DNA of 64,000 bases from VAZQ01 sp035693615 (GTDB lineage Bacteria > Pseudomonadota > Alphaproteobacteria > Rhizobiales > Xanthobacteraceae): assembly GCA_035693615.1 (NCBI GenBank), contig DASSGH010000113.1, positions 1-64,000 on the forward strand. Reading direction: 5' to 3'. The position numbers were made by a program, and so were the translations under genes. Shown here piece after piece: positions 34,433 to 42,483 of this stretch. Positions within the stretch are counted from its first letter, which is position 1, and every line of letters begins with the position of its first letter. The notes under the pieces were generated by a model. The model saw only the letters and a program-made list of their open reading frames with translations. It made no database searches and was not told where the DNA came from.

Positions 34433-34788
34433 GCGAGTCTCCTTAATCCCAGGGCGCCCTGCGCGGACCGGCGGTGCGCGCGCGATGCCGATTGACGAAT
34501 GCTAATCGGAGTCAGAGCTGGATGCCAATTGGTTCCACGACTTGAACGCCCGTCCGGGTCGAGCAAAGCGGCCGGCCGGCATTATCTCGGATGCGCGGTT
34601 GCGGTCGTGCCCGCGCGCAGCGCGACAGGCGCACCCACGGGTTCAGGCGCCTGCTTTGGGCGACAATCGCGGCACTTTTCGGCCCAAATATTGCTGCAAT
34701 ACCAGTGGTGAATCCGACCGGGGTGGGTACGACGTCGTTAAAGACTTAGGGCGAAGCAATTTCGCCGGGGTTCTGGGGACAATCAGCC
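34433..34788. other. Divergent intergenic region without a recognised gene
   Basis: This 356-base region separates the MmgE/PrpD operon from the lytic transglycosylase gene and should contain both promoters. I see no conserved promoter pair, hairpin with a T-run, or credible small gene. Confidence 0.4.
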
Positions 34789-36942
34789 TTGCAAACACGA
34801 TATCGGTCAGCACTCGTTGCTGCACTCGCAGGCGCGAGCCTGCTCGCGGTAACTCTCGCCACCGACACCGCATTCGCGCGCGGCGTCAAAACCACGCAGT
34901 CGGCGAAAGCCGCCGGCAAAACCGCCAAGGCCAGCGGAAAGAAGGTGGCCGGCAAGAAGGACAAATCGGCGCCGGATAAATCCGCCGTGCCGCAGATCCC
35001 GCTGGCGCAGGGGCCGGCGCCGCAGACCGCCGCTGAAGAGATTGCGCGGGTCAAGAGCGCACTCGAGGCGCTGCGCCACGGCGGCGCCAGCAAGGCGACC
35101 GAGGTCGCCGGCTCGATCGCCGAGCCGGCCGCGCGCAAGCTGGTCGAATGGCTGATCTTGCGCAGCGAGCATCCCGGCGCCGACAGCAAGCGCTATCTCG
35201 CCTTCGTCGCCGCCAATCCGGGTTGGCCGAGCGTCGGCATGTTCCGCAAGCGCGCGGAGGCGATGCTTTGGGTCGAGAACATCAAGCCGGCGCAGGCCGT
35301 GAGTTTCTTCAAAGATTCGCCGCCCCAGAGCGGGACGGGCCGCTTGGTGCTGGCGCGCGCGCTCATCGCGCAGGGCGACACCGAATCCGCCAAGGCGCTC
35401 ATCCGCGAGGCGTGGCGCTACGATCCGCTCTCGACCGAGGTCGAGAAGCAGGCGCTCGAGCGCTATTCGGAGTTCTTGACCCGCGCCGATCATAAGGCGC
35501 GCATGGAGAAGCGGCTGTTCGCCGGCGACAACGAGACGGCGATGCGGGCCGCGCGCCGGCTCGGCGCCGCTGACGTCGCGATCGCACAAGCGCACATCGC
35601 GCTCAACCGCAAGGCCGGCAACGTCAGAAAGCTGCTCGACGCCGTGCCCGCCGAGGCGCGCCAAGACCCCGGCTATTTGTTCATCCACGCGCACCTTCTG
35701 CGCCACGAGGACAAGATCGCCGAGGCCGCACAGGTGCTGCTGTCGGCACCCTGCGACCTCGCCCAGATCTATGATGGCGAGGAGTGGTGGGTCGAGCGCC
35801 GGATCATGTCGCGCAAGCTGCTCGATCGCGGCGACGCCCTCGCGGCCTACCGCGTGGTGGCGGAGGGAGCCGAGCCGACCAAGGAGAACTCGCGCATCGA
35901 ACGCCATTTCATGGCGGGGTGGATCGCGCTTCGCTTCCTCGACGATCCGGAGACGGCGGCGACCCACTTCAAGCGCATCCAGGACGTGACCAACCATCCG
36001 ACCTCGCATGCGCGCTCGCATTATTGGCTGGGACGCGTGGCGGAAGCTTTGCACCAGCCCGAGCGGGCGCGTGCCGAGTACGAGTTGGCGGCCCGCGGCT
36101 CGGCCGCCTACTACGGCCAGATCGCGCGCGCGCGGCTGGGGCTTTCCGCCCTCAACCTGGCGCCGCCGCCGCCGAAGCCGGACAAGCAGGCCGAGGCGGA
36201 GCGGCTCGAGCTCGTTCATGCCGTCGAGATTCTCTACGCGCTCAACGAACGCCCGCTGGTCATCGCGCTGATGGCAAGCATCGGCGAGACGCAGAACGAC
36301 CCCGGCACGCTTTCGGCGCTCGGCGAATTGGCGGAGCAGCACGAGGACGCGCGTGGGATGCTGCATCTGGGCAAGGCGGCGCTGGCGCGCGGCCTGCCGC
36401 TCGACTACTACGCGTTCCCGACCGTGGGCGTGCCGCGCTATTCGCCGATCGCGCCGAGCATCGAGAACGCGATGCTGTTCGCCGTCATTCGCCAGGAGAG
36501 CGCGTTCGACCCGTCCGACTGGTCGCAAGCGCAGGCGATGGGGCTGATGCAGGTGACGCCGGAAGCGGGACGGGATACCTGCAAGCGCTTCAACTGCACC
36601 TATGATTTCAAACGCCTGAGGAGCGACTCGCCGTATAACCTGCAGGTCGGCGCCGCCGAGATCGCCGGCGTCCTGCAGGATTACCGCGGCAATCCTCTCC
36701 TCGCATTTGCCGCCTACAACGCCGGCCGCGGCCGGGTGCAGGAGTGGATCGCAAAGTACGGCGATCCGCGCGACCCGAAGGTCGATCCGGTCGACTGGGT
36801 CGAGCGCATCCCGTTCATGGAGACCCGCAACTACGTGCAGCGGGTGATGGAGAACCTGCAGGTCTATCGCGTGCGCTTCGGCAACGAGGCCCCGCTCGCG
36901 GTCGACAGCGACCTGCTGCGGCGCGACGCGGCCGCTCGCTGA
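34789..36942 (+). CDS. Soluble-type lytic murein transglycosylase
   Basis: A 717-residue periplasmic peptidoglycan hydrolase that cleaves between MurNAc and GlcNAc with 1,6-anhydro ring formation. After a Sec signal (ALVAALAGASLLAVTLATDTAFA) comes a Lys/Ala-rich linker, a long alpha-helical superhelix (residues about 80-540), and a C-terminal goose-lysozyme-like SLT domain. That domain contains the catalytic glutamate E570 in VIRQESAFDP, then AMGLMQVTP and AYNAGRGRVQEW. The best start is a TTG at 34789 (GGGGA nine bases upstream), because the frame stops at 34747-34749 and the next ATG is far inside the protein. A hairpin follows the stop. Confidence 0.9.
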   Translation: MQTRYRSALVAALAGASLLAVTLATDTAFARGVKTTQSAKAAGKTAKASGKKVAGKKDKSAPDKSAVPQIPLAQGPAPQTAAEEIARVKSALEALRHGGASKATEVAGSIAEPAARKLVEWLILRSEHPGADSKRYLAFVAANPGWPSVGMFRKRAEAMLWVENIKPAQAVSFFKDSPPQSGTGRLVLARALIAQGDTESAKALIREAWRYDPLSTEVEKQALERYSEFLTRADHKARMEKRLFAGDNETAMRAARRLGAADVAIAQAHIALNRKAGNVRKLLDAVPAEARQDPGYLFIHAHLLRHEDKIAEAAQVLLSAPCDLAQIYDGEEWWVERRIMSRKLLDRGDALAAYRVVAEGAEPTKENSRIERHFMAGWIALRFLDDPETAATHFKRIQDVTNHPTSHARSHYWLGRVAEALHQPERARAEYELAARGSAAYYGQIARARLGLSALNLAPPPPKPDKQAEAERLELVHAVEILYALNERPLVIALMASIGETQNDPGTLSALGELAEQHEDARGMLHLGKAALARGLPLDYYAFPTVGVPRYSPIAPSIENAMLFAVIRQESAFDPSDWSQAQAMGLMQVTPEAGRDTCKRFNCTYDFKRLRSDSPYNLQVGAAEIAGVLQDYRGNPLLAFAAYNAGRGRVQEWIAKYGDPRDPKVDPVDWVERIPFMETRNYVQRVMENLQVYRVRFGNEAPLAVDSDLLRRDAAAR

Positions 36943-37275
36943 TATCCGCAATTATCGAGTCGTGATGCCCGGGCATAACGCTTATGACCCGGGCATCGCG
37001 CTTCTGGGCTAAAGCTTTGTCGCAAACGCCGGATGGATTGGCCCCGGGGCTGAACCCGGTGCGGCCTACCGCGGAAATGTCCGGCGCCGTACACAGACAC
37101 CCCCAGGCTCTCTCGACTCTAGCGCCGTAGAGGCGCAGACTGATCGCGCCCGAAACGCCAGCGCAAAGCGTTCGAGGCTTTCCGTTCCACGACTTATTCC
37201 AATGGGACCCGTTCTAGCGTCCCACGCCGTTTCCGCCGGCGCCGCCGGCGGAACGGGACCGCGTGGGAGGACATC
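36943..37275. other. Intergenic region with three palindromes
   Basis: This 333-base stretch lacks a gene. GATGCCCGGG (36964-36973) and its complement (36988-36997) form a hairpin 21 bases after the transglycosylase stop. TGGGAC (37203-37208)/GTCCCA (37219-37224) and TTCCGCCGGC (37231-37240)/GCCGGCGGAA (37244-37253) lie in the leader of the small gene that follows. Confidence 0.5.
36964..36997. terminator. 10-bp stem hairpin after the lytic transglycosylase gene
   Basis: GATGCCCGGG and CCCGGGCATC flank a 14-base loop. No T-run follows, so it is a processing or REP-like hairpin that may close the transcript. Confidence 0.45.
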
Positions 37276-37470
37276 ATGATCAACGCGACCGAATACCGCG
37301 CGATGGCCGCCGAACACCATCGCCTCGCCGGCATGTGCCGCTCACCCGAATCCCGCGAACAGCACTTGTCCCTGGAACAGCAATTCCGGGCGCTTGCCGA
37401 GCGCGAGGAACGATTGCACCCGCCGCCTGTGCCGCAGCATGTGAGCGAGTCTCAATCCGCGTCAGCTTGA
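37276..37470 (+). CDS. Small helical protein of unknown function
   Basis: A 64-residue soluble protein, almost entirely helical and charged (EYRAMAAEHHRLAGMCRSPESREQHL region, then LAEREERL). Its pattern is like small proteins common in Bradyrhizobium-type genomes, and the same general type as the protein at 60565-60813. GGAGG lies six bases before the ATG, making the gene credible despite its size. Two hairpins lie in its leader. Its last nine bases overlap the end of the convergent CobW gene. Confidence 0.6.
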   Translation: MINATEYRAMAAEHHRLAGMCRSPESREQHLSLEQQFRALAEREERLHPPPVPQHVSESQSASA

Positions 37471-38517
37471 TTGCGTCACCCCGGAGTCGCCGGCCAAGGC
37501 GCGCACCGAGGCGAAGAGATCGCGCACTTGCCGCTCGGGAATGCCGCGGGTGATGAACACGAGGCGGCTCGTGCGGTTGCGATCAGGCCACGCCGCGAGT
37601 TCGACCGGTGGATGCGCGAGGTGCTGGACCGCGTGCACCACCACCGGTCCGCGGCAGCCGGCGACGTTGAGCAAGCCCTTCACGCGCAAGAGATCGCCTC
37701 CGCGTAACGCAATGAGCGTCTCCATGGCGCGCGCGAAGGCGTCCCACGGGAGCGGCGCATCCTCGGTGAGAACGAAGCTCAAGATGCCGTCGCTGTGCTC
37801 GGCTTCGGCGACGAAGCCCGTGCGCGCCGCGGCACCCTCGGGCGCATCGCTCTCGAGCATAAAGCGCGGATCGAGATCGCCGTCGACCGCCCGGTGAATG
37901 GCGGCGCGCGGATTGAACGCGCGAAGGCGCTTTGCGAGTTGCTCGACCGCTTGCGGCTCGGCGAGGTCACCCTTCGTGATGACCAGCCGGTCGGCGAGGA
38001 TGACCTGCTTTCTCGCCTCGGCCGACCACGCCAGCGTGTCGAGGCCGCCGACGGCATCCACGACGGCGAGGACCACCTCGACGTGGAATTCGGAGCCCAG
38101 CGCCCGATCCGTGGCGAAGGTCTGCAGGATCGGGCCGGGATCGGCGAGCCCGCTGGTCTCGATCACGATGCGCTTGAATTGCGGCAGCCGGCCCTGCGCG
38201 CGCTCGGCGACGAGATTGCGCAGCGCGTTCTGCAGATCGGAGCGCGTGTTGCAGCATAGGCACCCGTTGCCGAGCAGCGTCACGTCGTCGCTCGAGGCGC
38301 GCATCAGCGCGTCGTCGATGCCGACGCTGCCGAACTCGTTGATGACGACCGCGGTGCCTTCGCCCTCGGGCTTGGCGAGAAAGCGGCGCAGCAGCGTGGT
38401 CTTGCCGGCGCCGAGGAAGCCGGTGAGGACGCTGACCGGAATTTTTGCGCCACGCGCGCGCTTGAGCCTGCGCCCGAAACGCCCGGCCTCGCGGGAGGGA
38501 AAGAGATCGAGCATCAT
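37462..38517 (-). CDS. CobW/COG0523 family GTP-dependent metal chaperone
   Basis: A 351-residue P-loop GTPase of the COG0523 group. Walker A is GFLGAGKTT (residues 33-41), the metal-binding CxCC is at 86-89 in GNGCLCCN, the switch region is IETSGLADP, and the base-recognition motif is ITKGD. The C-terminal CobW_C domain has LLRVKGLLNVAG and a late RLVFITRGIPERQV. Such proteins deliver Zn, Co or Fe to client enzymes. There is no adjacent Zur-type regulator or client gene that would indicate the metal. Confidence 0.9.
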   Translation of the reverse strand: MMLDLFPSREAGRFGRRLKRARGAKIPVSVLTGFLGAGKTTLLRRFLAKPEGEGTAVVINEFGSVGIDDALMRASSDDVTLLGNGCLCCNTRSDLQNALRNLVAERAQGRLPQFKRIVIETSGLADPGPILQTFATDRALGSEFHVEVVLAVVDAVGGLDTLAWSAEARKQVILADRLVITKGDLAEPQAVEQLAKRLRAFNPRAAIHRAVDGDLDPRFMLESDAPEGAAARTGFVAEAEHSDGILSFVLTEDAPLPWDAFARAMETLIALRGGDLLRVKGLLNVAGCRGPVVVHAVQHLAHPPVELAAWPDRNRTSRLVFITRGIPERQVRDLFASVRALAGDSGVTQSS

Positions 38518-38530
38518 CTAAGCCGGAAGC

Positions 38531-38666
38531 CTCATCCTGAGGAGGCGGCGAAGCCGCCGTCTCGAAGGATGAGGCGAGCCAGAGCCCTCATGCTTCGAGA
38601 CGCCGCGCCATAGCGCGTTGAAGCCGCGCGTGACCAGGCTTGAGGCGCGGCTCCTCAGCATGAGGG
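38531..38666. repeat. REP-like double palindrome between two minus-strand genes
   Basis: CTCATCCT (38531-38538) pairs with AGGATGAG (38566-38573) around GGCGGC-gaa-GCCGCC. CCCTCATGCT (38585-38594) pairs with AGCATGAGGG (38657-38666) around a GC-rich core. From memory, the style matches dispersed repeats in Bradyrhizobium/Rhodopseudomonas genomes. It ends 7 bases before the stop side of the LVIVD gene. Confidence 0.7.
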
Positions 38667-38673
38667 CCGTCCA

Positions 38674-40014
38674 TCAGAAATCCATCTCCAGGATGTAGAG
38701 GCCGCCGACGTGGCGGTCGACCGTGTAGACGATCTCGCGCTCGTCGACGAACACGTCGTTGAGCTGGATGGTGCCGGTGGGCGCCATCGGCGGCGCCGGC
38801 GGGACGAACACGCCGACCTGCTGCGGCTGGTACGGATTGGAAATGTCGTAGGCGCGCAGCCCCCCGTTGAAGAAGGTGCCGAGCACGATCTGATCGGATT
38901 GCCAGGCGGTCGGCAGCGGCACGTTCTCGTGGATGTTGTGGGCGCCGAAGCGGCCCTTCGCGGCGAACGCCTTGTGGTCCGGCAGCGGACAGGTCGCGAT
39001 CGGGACCAGGTTCGATTCCTCACGCGCGTCGAGCACCCAGATCAGCTTCGGCCAATCCTTGGCGTTGTTCTCGGTGGATTCGTCGGTCACCAGCATCAGC
39101 CCGCGGTCGAACAGCGGCACCACGGTATGCATGAACCCTGTATACGGCGGGGAATTGGTCCACTGCGAGATGCGCTTGGGGTTCGCCTTGTCGGAAATGT
39201 CGAGGACGAACATGCCGCCGTCGATATAGGCGAGGTAGCAACGGTCGCCGCGCTGCGGATAAACGTTGGTGTTGTGGGCGCGGTGTCCCTTGTCGAGCGG
39301 GTGCCGCGGCGGCGGCATGACGTTGTCGCCTTGACGCGTGCCCGGCATCCACCAACGGCCGATCTCGACCGGCTTTGACGGGTTGCGCACGTCGATGCAG
39401 CGATAGAACTGGTCGTCGTTGGGGTGCGTAGGCGTGAAGTCCGGCGCGCCCGACGCGCAATGCACGTATTCGCCGTCGCAGAACCAGAGCTGATGCACGC
39501 CGCGCGAGGTCGCGCCCGAGCAGTCGAAGAACGAGATCGACCGCGGCTTTTCCGGCACCGAAATATCGAACAGCTCCATACCGGCGGGCGTGAGCCCCTT
39601 CTTCTGGGTCTGGTACGCCACCGCCATGATGTTCCCGCAGGTCTCGAGCGAATTCGAGCGCATGTGCGCCTGCGGCAGATCGGTCTGCACCACCACCTTG
39701 GGCTTGCGCGGGTCCGACACGTCGACGGCGGTGAAATTTTTCGGCGCGCTTTCATGCGCGAGCCAGAGGATGCGGCGGCCGTCCGGTGCGATCTGGATCG
39801 ACATGCCTTCGCCCATGCCGCCGAAGCCGTCGAGCAGGTGATGGGCGATGAGCTTGAAGTTCCACGTGATCGGTCCGCCGTTGCCGAGCGGGCTTTGCAC
39901 CGGCGCGCGCTTGCCCGCGGCTTTCGCTGCCGCGCGTTTCTTCGGCGCGGCCGCCTTCGCCGGCTTCTTCGTCCCCGCAGCCTTCTTCGCGACTTTCTTG
40001 CGTCCAGCCTTCAT
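38674..40014 (-). CDS. LVIVD-repeat beta-propeller protein with histone-H1-like N-terminal tail
   Basis: A 446-residue protein in two parts. Residues 1-38 are a Lys/Ala/Arg/Pro-rich tail (KKVAKKAAGTKKPAKAAAPK) like bacterial histone-H1-like or nucleic-acid-binding tails. The rest is made of LVIVD-type repeats, recognisable by phrases such as AVDVSDPRKPKVV, LFDISVPEKPRSISF, VLDISDKANPKRIS and AYDISNPYQPQQVG, which form a beta-propeller. There is no signal peptide, so the basic tail is presumably exposed in the cytoplasm, unlike most LVIVD proteins, which are extracytoplasmic. The ATG has GGGAGAG upstream. Its function is unknown. Confidence 0.75.
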   Translation of the reverse strand: MKAGRKKVAKKAAGTKKPAKAAAPKKRAAAKAAGKRAPVQSPLGNGGPITWNFKLIAHHLLDGFGGMGEGMSIQIAPDGRRILWLAHESAPKNFTAVDVSDPRKPKVVVQTDLPQAHMRSNSLETCGNIMAVAYQTQKKGLTPAGMELFDISVPEKPRSISFFDCSGATSRGVHQLWFCDGEYVHCASGAPDFTPTHPNDDQFYRCIDVRNPSKPVEIGRWWMPGTRQGDNVMPPPRHPLDKGHRAHNTNVYPQRGDRCYLAYIDGGMFVLDISDKANPKRISQWTNSPPYTGFMHTVVPLFDRGLMLVTDESTENNAKDWPKLIWVLDAREESNLVPIATCPLPDHKAFAAKGRFGAHNIHENVPLPTAWQSDQIVLGTFFNGGLRAYDISNPYQPQQVGVFVPPAPPMAPTGTIQLNDVFVDEREIVYTVDRHVGGLYILEMDF

Positions 40015-40086
40015 TCCACTCTCCCTGCCTGAGCGCGCGCATGTTTAGCGCGTTTCAGCGCGACAGGCGAGGCGGCGTGGCGAAGG

Positions 40087-40165
40087 CTAGTGCCGCCGAT
40101 TTGAAATTCCTGCACCGCGTGCCGCGAGTCCACCTCAGGAATTTCAAATCGAAAAGCGGCACTAG
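40087..40165. repeat. Structured palindromic element, copy A
   Basis: CTAGTGCCGC (40087-40096) pairs with GCGGCACTAG (40156-40165), and GATTTGAAATTCCTG (40098-40112) pairs with its exact complement at 40136-40150. The loop contains GTGCCGCG. The element is a 79-base, almost fully paired hairpin and is homologous in design to copy B just downstream. Confidence 0.75.
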
Positions 40166-40177
40166 AATCATAGAGTT

Positions 40178-40255
40178 GCTAGTGCCCTTTGGTTTTCGAA
40201 GTTCGTGCCCGAGTGTGCCGCGCTGTATCACGAACTTCGAAAACCGGGCACTAGC
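40178..40255. repeat. Structured palindromic element, copy B
   Basis: GCTAGTGCCC (40178-40187) pairs with GGGCACTAGC (40246-40255), and GGTTTTCGAAGTTCGTG (40191-40207) pairs with its exact complement at 40229-40245. The loop again contains GTGCCGCG. Ends and loop match copy A while the middle of the stem differs on both arms together. Twelve bases separate the two copies. Confidence 0.75.
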
Positions 40256-40423
40256 CATGCGCTGCGGCGCGGGACTTGGTCGGCTCGGCCATGGTCGCCC
40301 CTTCCAGGCATGGCGCGCGGTTTTGACATCCGGGTCGACTTCCATTTCGAGCCGGCGGGAAACTCGCTATCATTCGCGCCGGCCCGACGCCGTTGGCAAC
40401 GTCAGATCAAACGGTTCATCCCC

Positions 40424-41920
40424 ATGCTCATGAACGGAAAGGAATATCTGCAGAGCATCCGTGACGGCCGGATCATCTACATCGGCAAGGAGCGCGTCAA
40501 AGATCAGACCACGCACCCAGGCTTCGCCGATGGCGCCCGCACCTACGCCGCGTTGTTCGACATGAAATCCGATCCGGCGCTGCGCGACGTCATGACCTTC
40601 GAGGAGAACGGCGAGCGCCATAGCATGTACTACTTGCAGCCGCGCTCGCAGGAGGACCTGCGGCGCCGCAACCGCGCCCATCGCAAGATCGCGGACTTCT
40701 GTTTCGGCCTGATGGGCCGCACGCCCGACGCGTTCGCCGGCAATCTCACCGGGCTGTCCATGAAGCCCGAGGTCTTCGACAGCGAACCCGGCGGCAGCCG
40801 CGACAATCTGTTGGCCATCTACCGGCACATCCGGCGACACGACCTGTTCGCAACCTACGCAATCGTCCCGCCGCAAGCGGCGCGCAACAAGGACTACTAT
40901 CTGGCCAAGGGGCTGCCGCAACCGGCGCTGCGGGTCACGGCGGAAGACGACAAGGGCGTCACGCTCAACGGCATGAAGATGCTGGCGAGCGGCGCCGCGT
41001 ATGCGCACGAGGTGCTGATCGGAAACGTGATGCCGCTCGCCCCCGACCAGCTCAAAGAATCCATCACCTGCGTCATCCCGCTCAATCTGCCTGGCCTGAC
41101 GCTCTGGTCGCGCGAGCCGTTCAATCGCTTGGGGCTTAATCGCTTTGATCGCCCGCTGACGACGCGCTTCGACGAGTCCGATTGCATGCTGGTGTTCAAG
41201 GACGCGAAGGTACCGTGGGAGAAGGTCATCGTCCACGACAACCCCGGCCTTTCGCGCGACATCTACATCAAGACCGCCGCGCACGTCATTTCCAACCACC
41301 AGTCGAACGTGCGGTTCGCCTCTAAGCTGCGCTTCATGCTCGGCGTCGCCAGCCTGATCGCGCGCTTCACCGGCGCGCGCGACATCCCGGCGGTGCGCGA
41401 CACGCTCGGCCGGCTCGCGGCGATGGAGGCGGGCTACAACGCCATGATCGACGGGCAGATTGAGGCCTGCCAGCCGTTCGACAACGGCTTCGTCATCTTC
41501 AACCGGCGTTACATGTATGCCGCCATCCATTGGGCCATGGAGAACCATTCGCAATTGCTGGATGTCATCCGCGAGCTGATGGGCGGCGGCCAGTTTCAAT
41601 TCCCGGCCAGCATCGACGTGCTCGACGACCCGGAGCTGCGCGAGTTGTTCGAGACGTTCTGGACCGCCGGCGATTTCGCCGCCGCCGATCGCATGAAGCT
41701 GTTCAGACTTGCGTGGGATCTCGTGGGTTCGGAACATGCCAGCCGCGCCACGTCGTATGAGAAATTCTTCGTCGGCCCCGCCTTTGCGGTGCGCAACTAC
41801 AATTTCGTCAATGCCCCGTGGGATGAGCTGCATGCGGCGGTCGAAGGTTTCATGGGCACTTATGGAACCGGCGAGCACGGCGTTGATAAGCGGCCGGTCC
41901 ATCTGCGGCGGACAAGCTGA
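40424..41920 (+). CDS. 4-hydroxyphenylacetate 3-hydroxylase (HpaB) family flavin monooxygenase
   Basis: A 498-residue protein of the two-component FADH2-dependent aromatic hydroxylase family. It begins MLMNGKEYLQSIRDGR, typical of HpaB-like proteins, continues with RSQEDLRRRNRAHRKIADFCFG and the middle domain KDAKVPWEKVIVHDN, and has the C-terminal helical domain with GGGQFQFPASIDV and SEHASRATSYEKFFVG. Known members hydroxylate phenols using reduced flavin supplied by a separate reductase. No HpaC gene is adjacent; the nearest FMN-reductase-like gene is at 21.3 kb. The substrate is not known. The ATG at 40424 is chosen because upstream in-frame codons run through the structured repeats. A cupin gene follows 37 bases later. 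Confidence 0.87.
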   Translation: MLMNGKEYLQSIRDGRIIYIGKERVKDQTTHPGFADGARTYAALFDMKSDPALRDVMTFEENGERHSMYYLQPRSQEDLRRRNRAHRKIADFCFGLMGRTPDAFAGNLTGLSMKPEVFDSEPGGSRDNLLAIYRHIRRHDLFATYAIVPPQAARNKDYYLAKGLPQPALRVTAEDDKGVTLNGMKMLASGAAYAHEVLIGNVMPLAPDQLKESITCVIPLNLPGLTLWSREPFNRLGLNRFDRPLTTRFDESDCMLVFKDAKVPWEKVIVHDNPGLSRDIYIKTAAHVISNHQSNVRFASKLRFMLGVASLIARFTGARDIPAVRDTLGRLAAMEAGYNAMIDGQIEACQPFDNGFVIFNRRYMYAAIHWAMENHSQLLDVIRELMGGGQFQFPASIDVLDDPELRELFETFWTAGDFAAADRMKLFRLAWDLVGSEHASRATSYEKFFVGPAFAVRNYNFVNAPWDELHAAVEGFMGTYGTGEHGVDKRPVHLRRTS

Positions 41921-41957
41921 CGAGGATCGAAGGTAAAGAGTTGGTTGGGAGGCTCTC

Positions 41958-42452
41958 GTGGGTGATTTCGCCAAAGGGGTGGTGATCGCGCTGGGACCGG
42001 AGGATGGCGAGTCATTTTGGCAGCCGTTGCCCTCGACCGGGTACGTGATCAACAAGGTCAGCCCCTACAACTCGCCTTACGATGCGTTCTCCACCGGGCT
42101 GCAGGTGCTCGAGCCCGGCGCGCACATTCGCCGCCATGCGCACGAGCGCAGCCACGAGCTGCTGTTCTGCTATCAGGGCAACGGGCAGGCGGACGTGGAG
42201 GGCAAGCTTTACGACGTCATGCCGGAGACCATGCTCCTGATCGGCCGCGGGCTGCAGCACAAGGTGACGAACACCGGGGCCGGCCAGATGCGCCTCCTCT
42301 GGTTGATTGCACCGGCGGGTCTGGAGGATTGGTTCCGCGCCATCGGGCGCCCGCGGCGCGCGGGCGATCCACGGCCGGCGCCGTTCGAGCGCCCGAACAA
42401 CGTCGCCGCGATCCAGGCGCAACAGCGCTTCATCCCGCCGGACGAGGACTGA
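41958..42452 (+). CDS. Cupin-domain protein
   Basis: A 164-residue single-domain cupin. Motif 1 is PGAHIRRHAHERSHELLFCYQGNG, with its histidine/glutamate metal ligands, and motif 2 is MLLIGRGLQHKVTN. It is probably an enzyme or metal-binding sensor acting on the same compound as the HpaB-like hydroxylase encoded 37 bases upstream, with which it likely forms an operon. The start is a GTG at 41958 supported by GGGAGG six bases upstream. It has no signal peptide, so it is cytoplasmic. It is convergent with the MFS gene at 42484. Confidence 0.85.
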   Translation: MGDFAKGVVIALGPEDGESFWQPLPSTGYVINKVSPYNSPYDAFSTGLQVLEPGAHIRRHAHERSHELLFCYQGNGQADVEGKLYDVMPETMLLIGRGLQHKVTNTGAGQMRLLWLIAPAGLEDWFRAIGRPRRAGDPRPAPFERPNNVAAIQAQQRFIPPDED

Positions 42453-42483
42453 GCGCGGACCGCCGTTGCCAGCCAGCAGAAGA

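Noticed and set aside
34807..36951. 714-codon minus-strand frame opposite the lytic transglycosylase
   Set aside because: The plus-strand frame has complete catalytic motifs and a signal peptide; the antisense translation has no recognisable domain.
37204..37230. EcfG-type promoter before the 64-residue protein
   Set aside because: Only GGGAC, not GGAAC, is present and the distance to CGTT is wrong.
40370..42055. 561-codon minus-strand frame over the HpaB-like gene
   Set aside because: It spans a recognised flavin monooxygenase gene and the structured repeats; there are no motifs in its translation.
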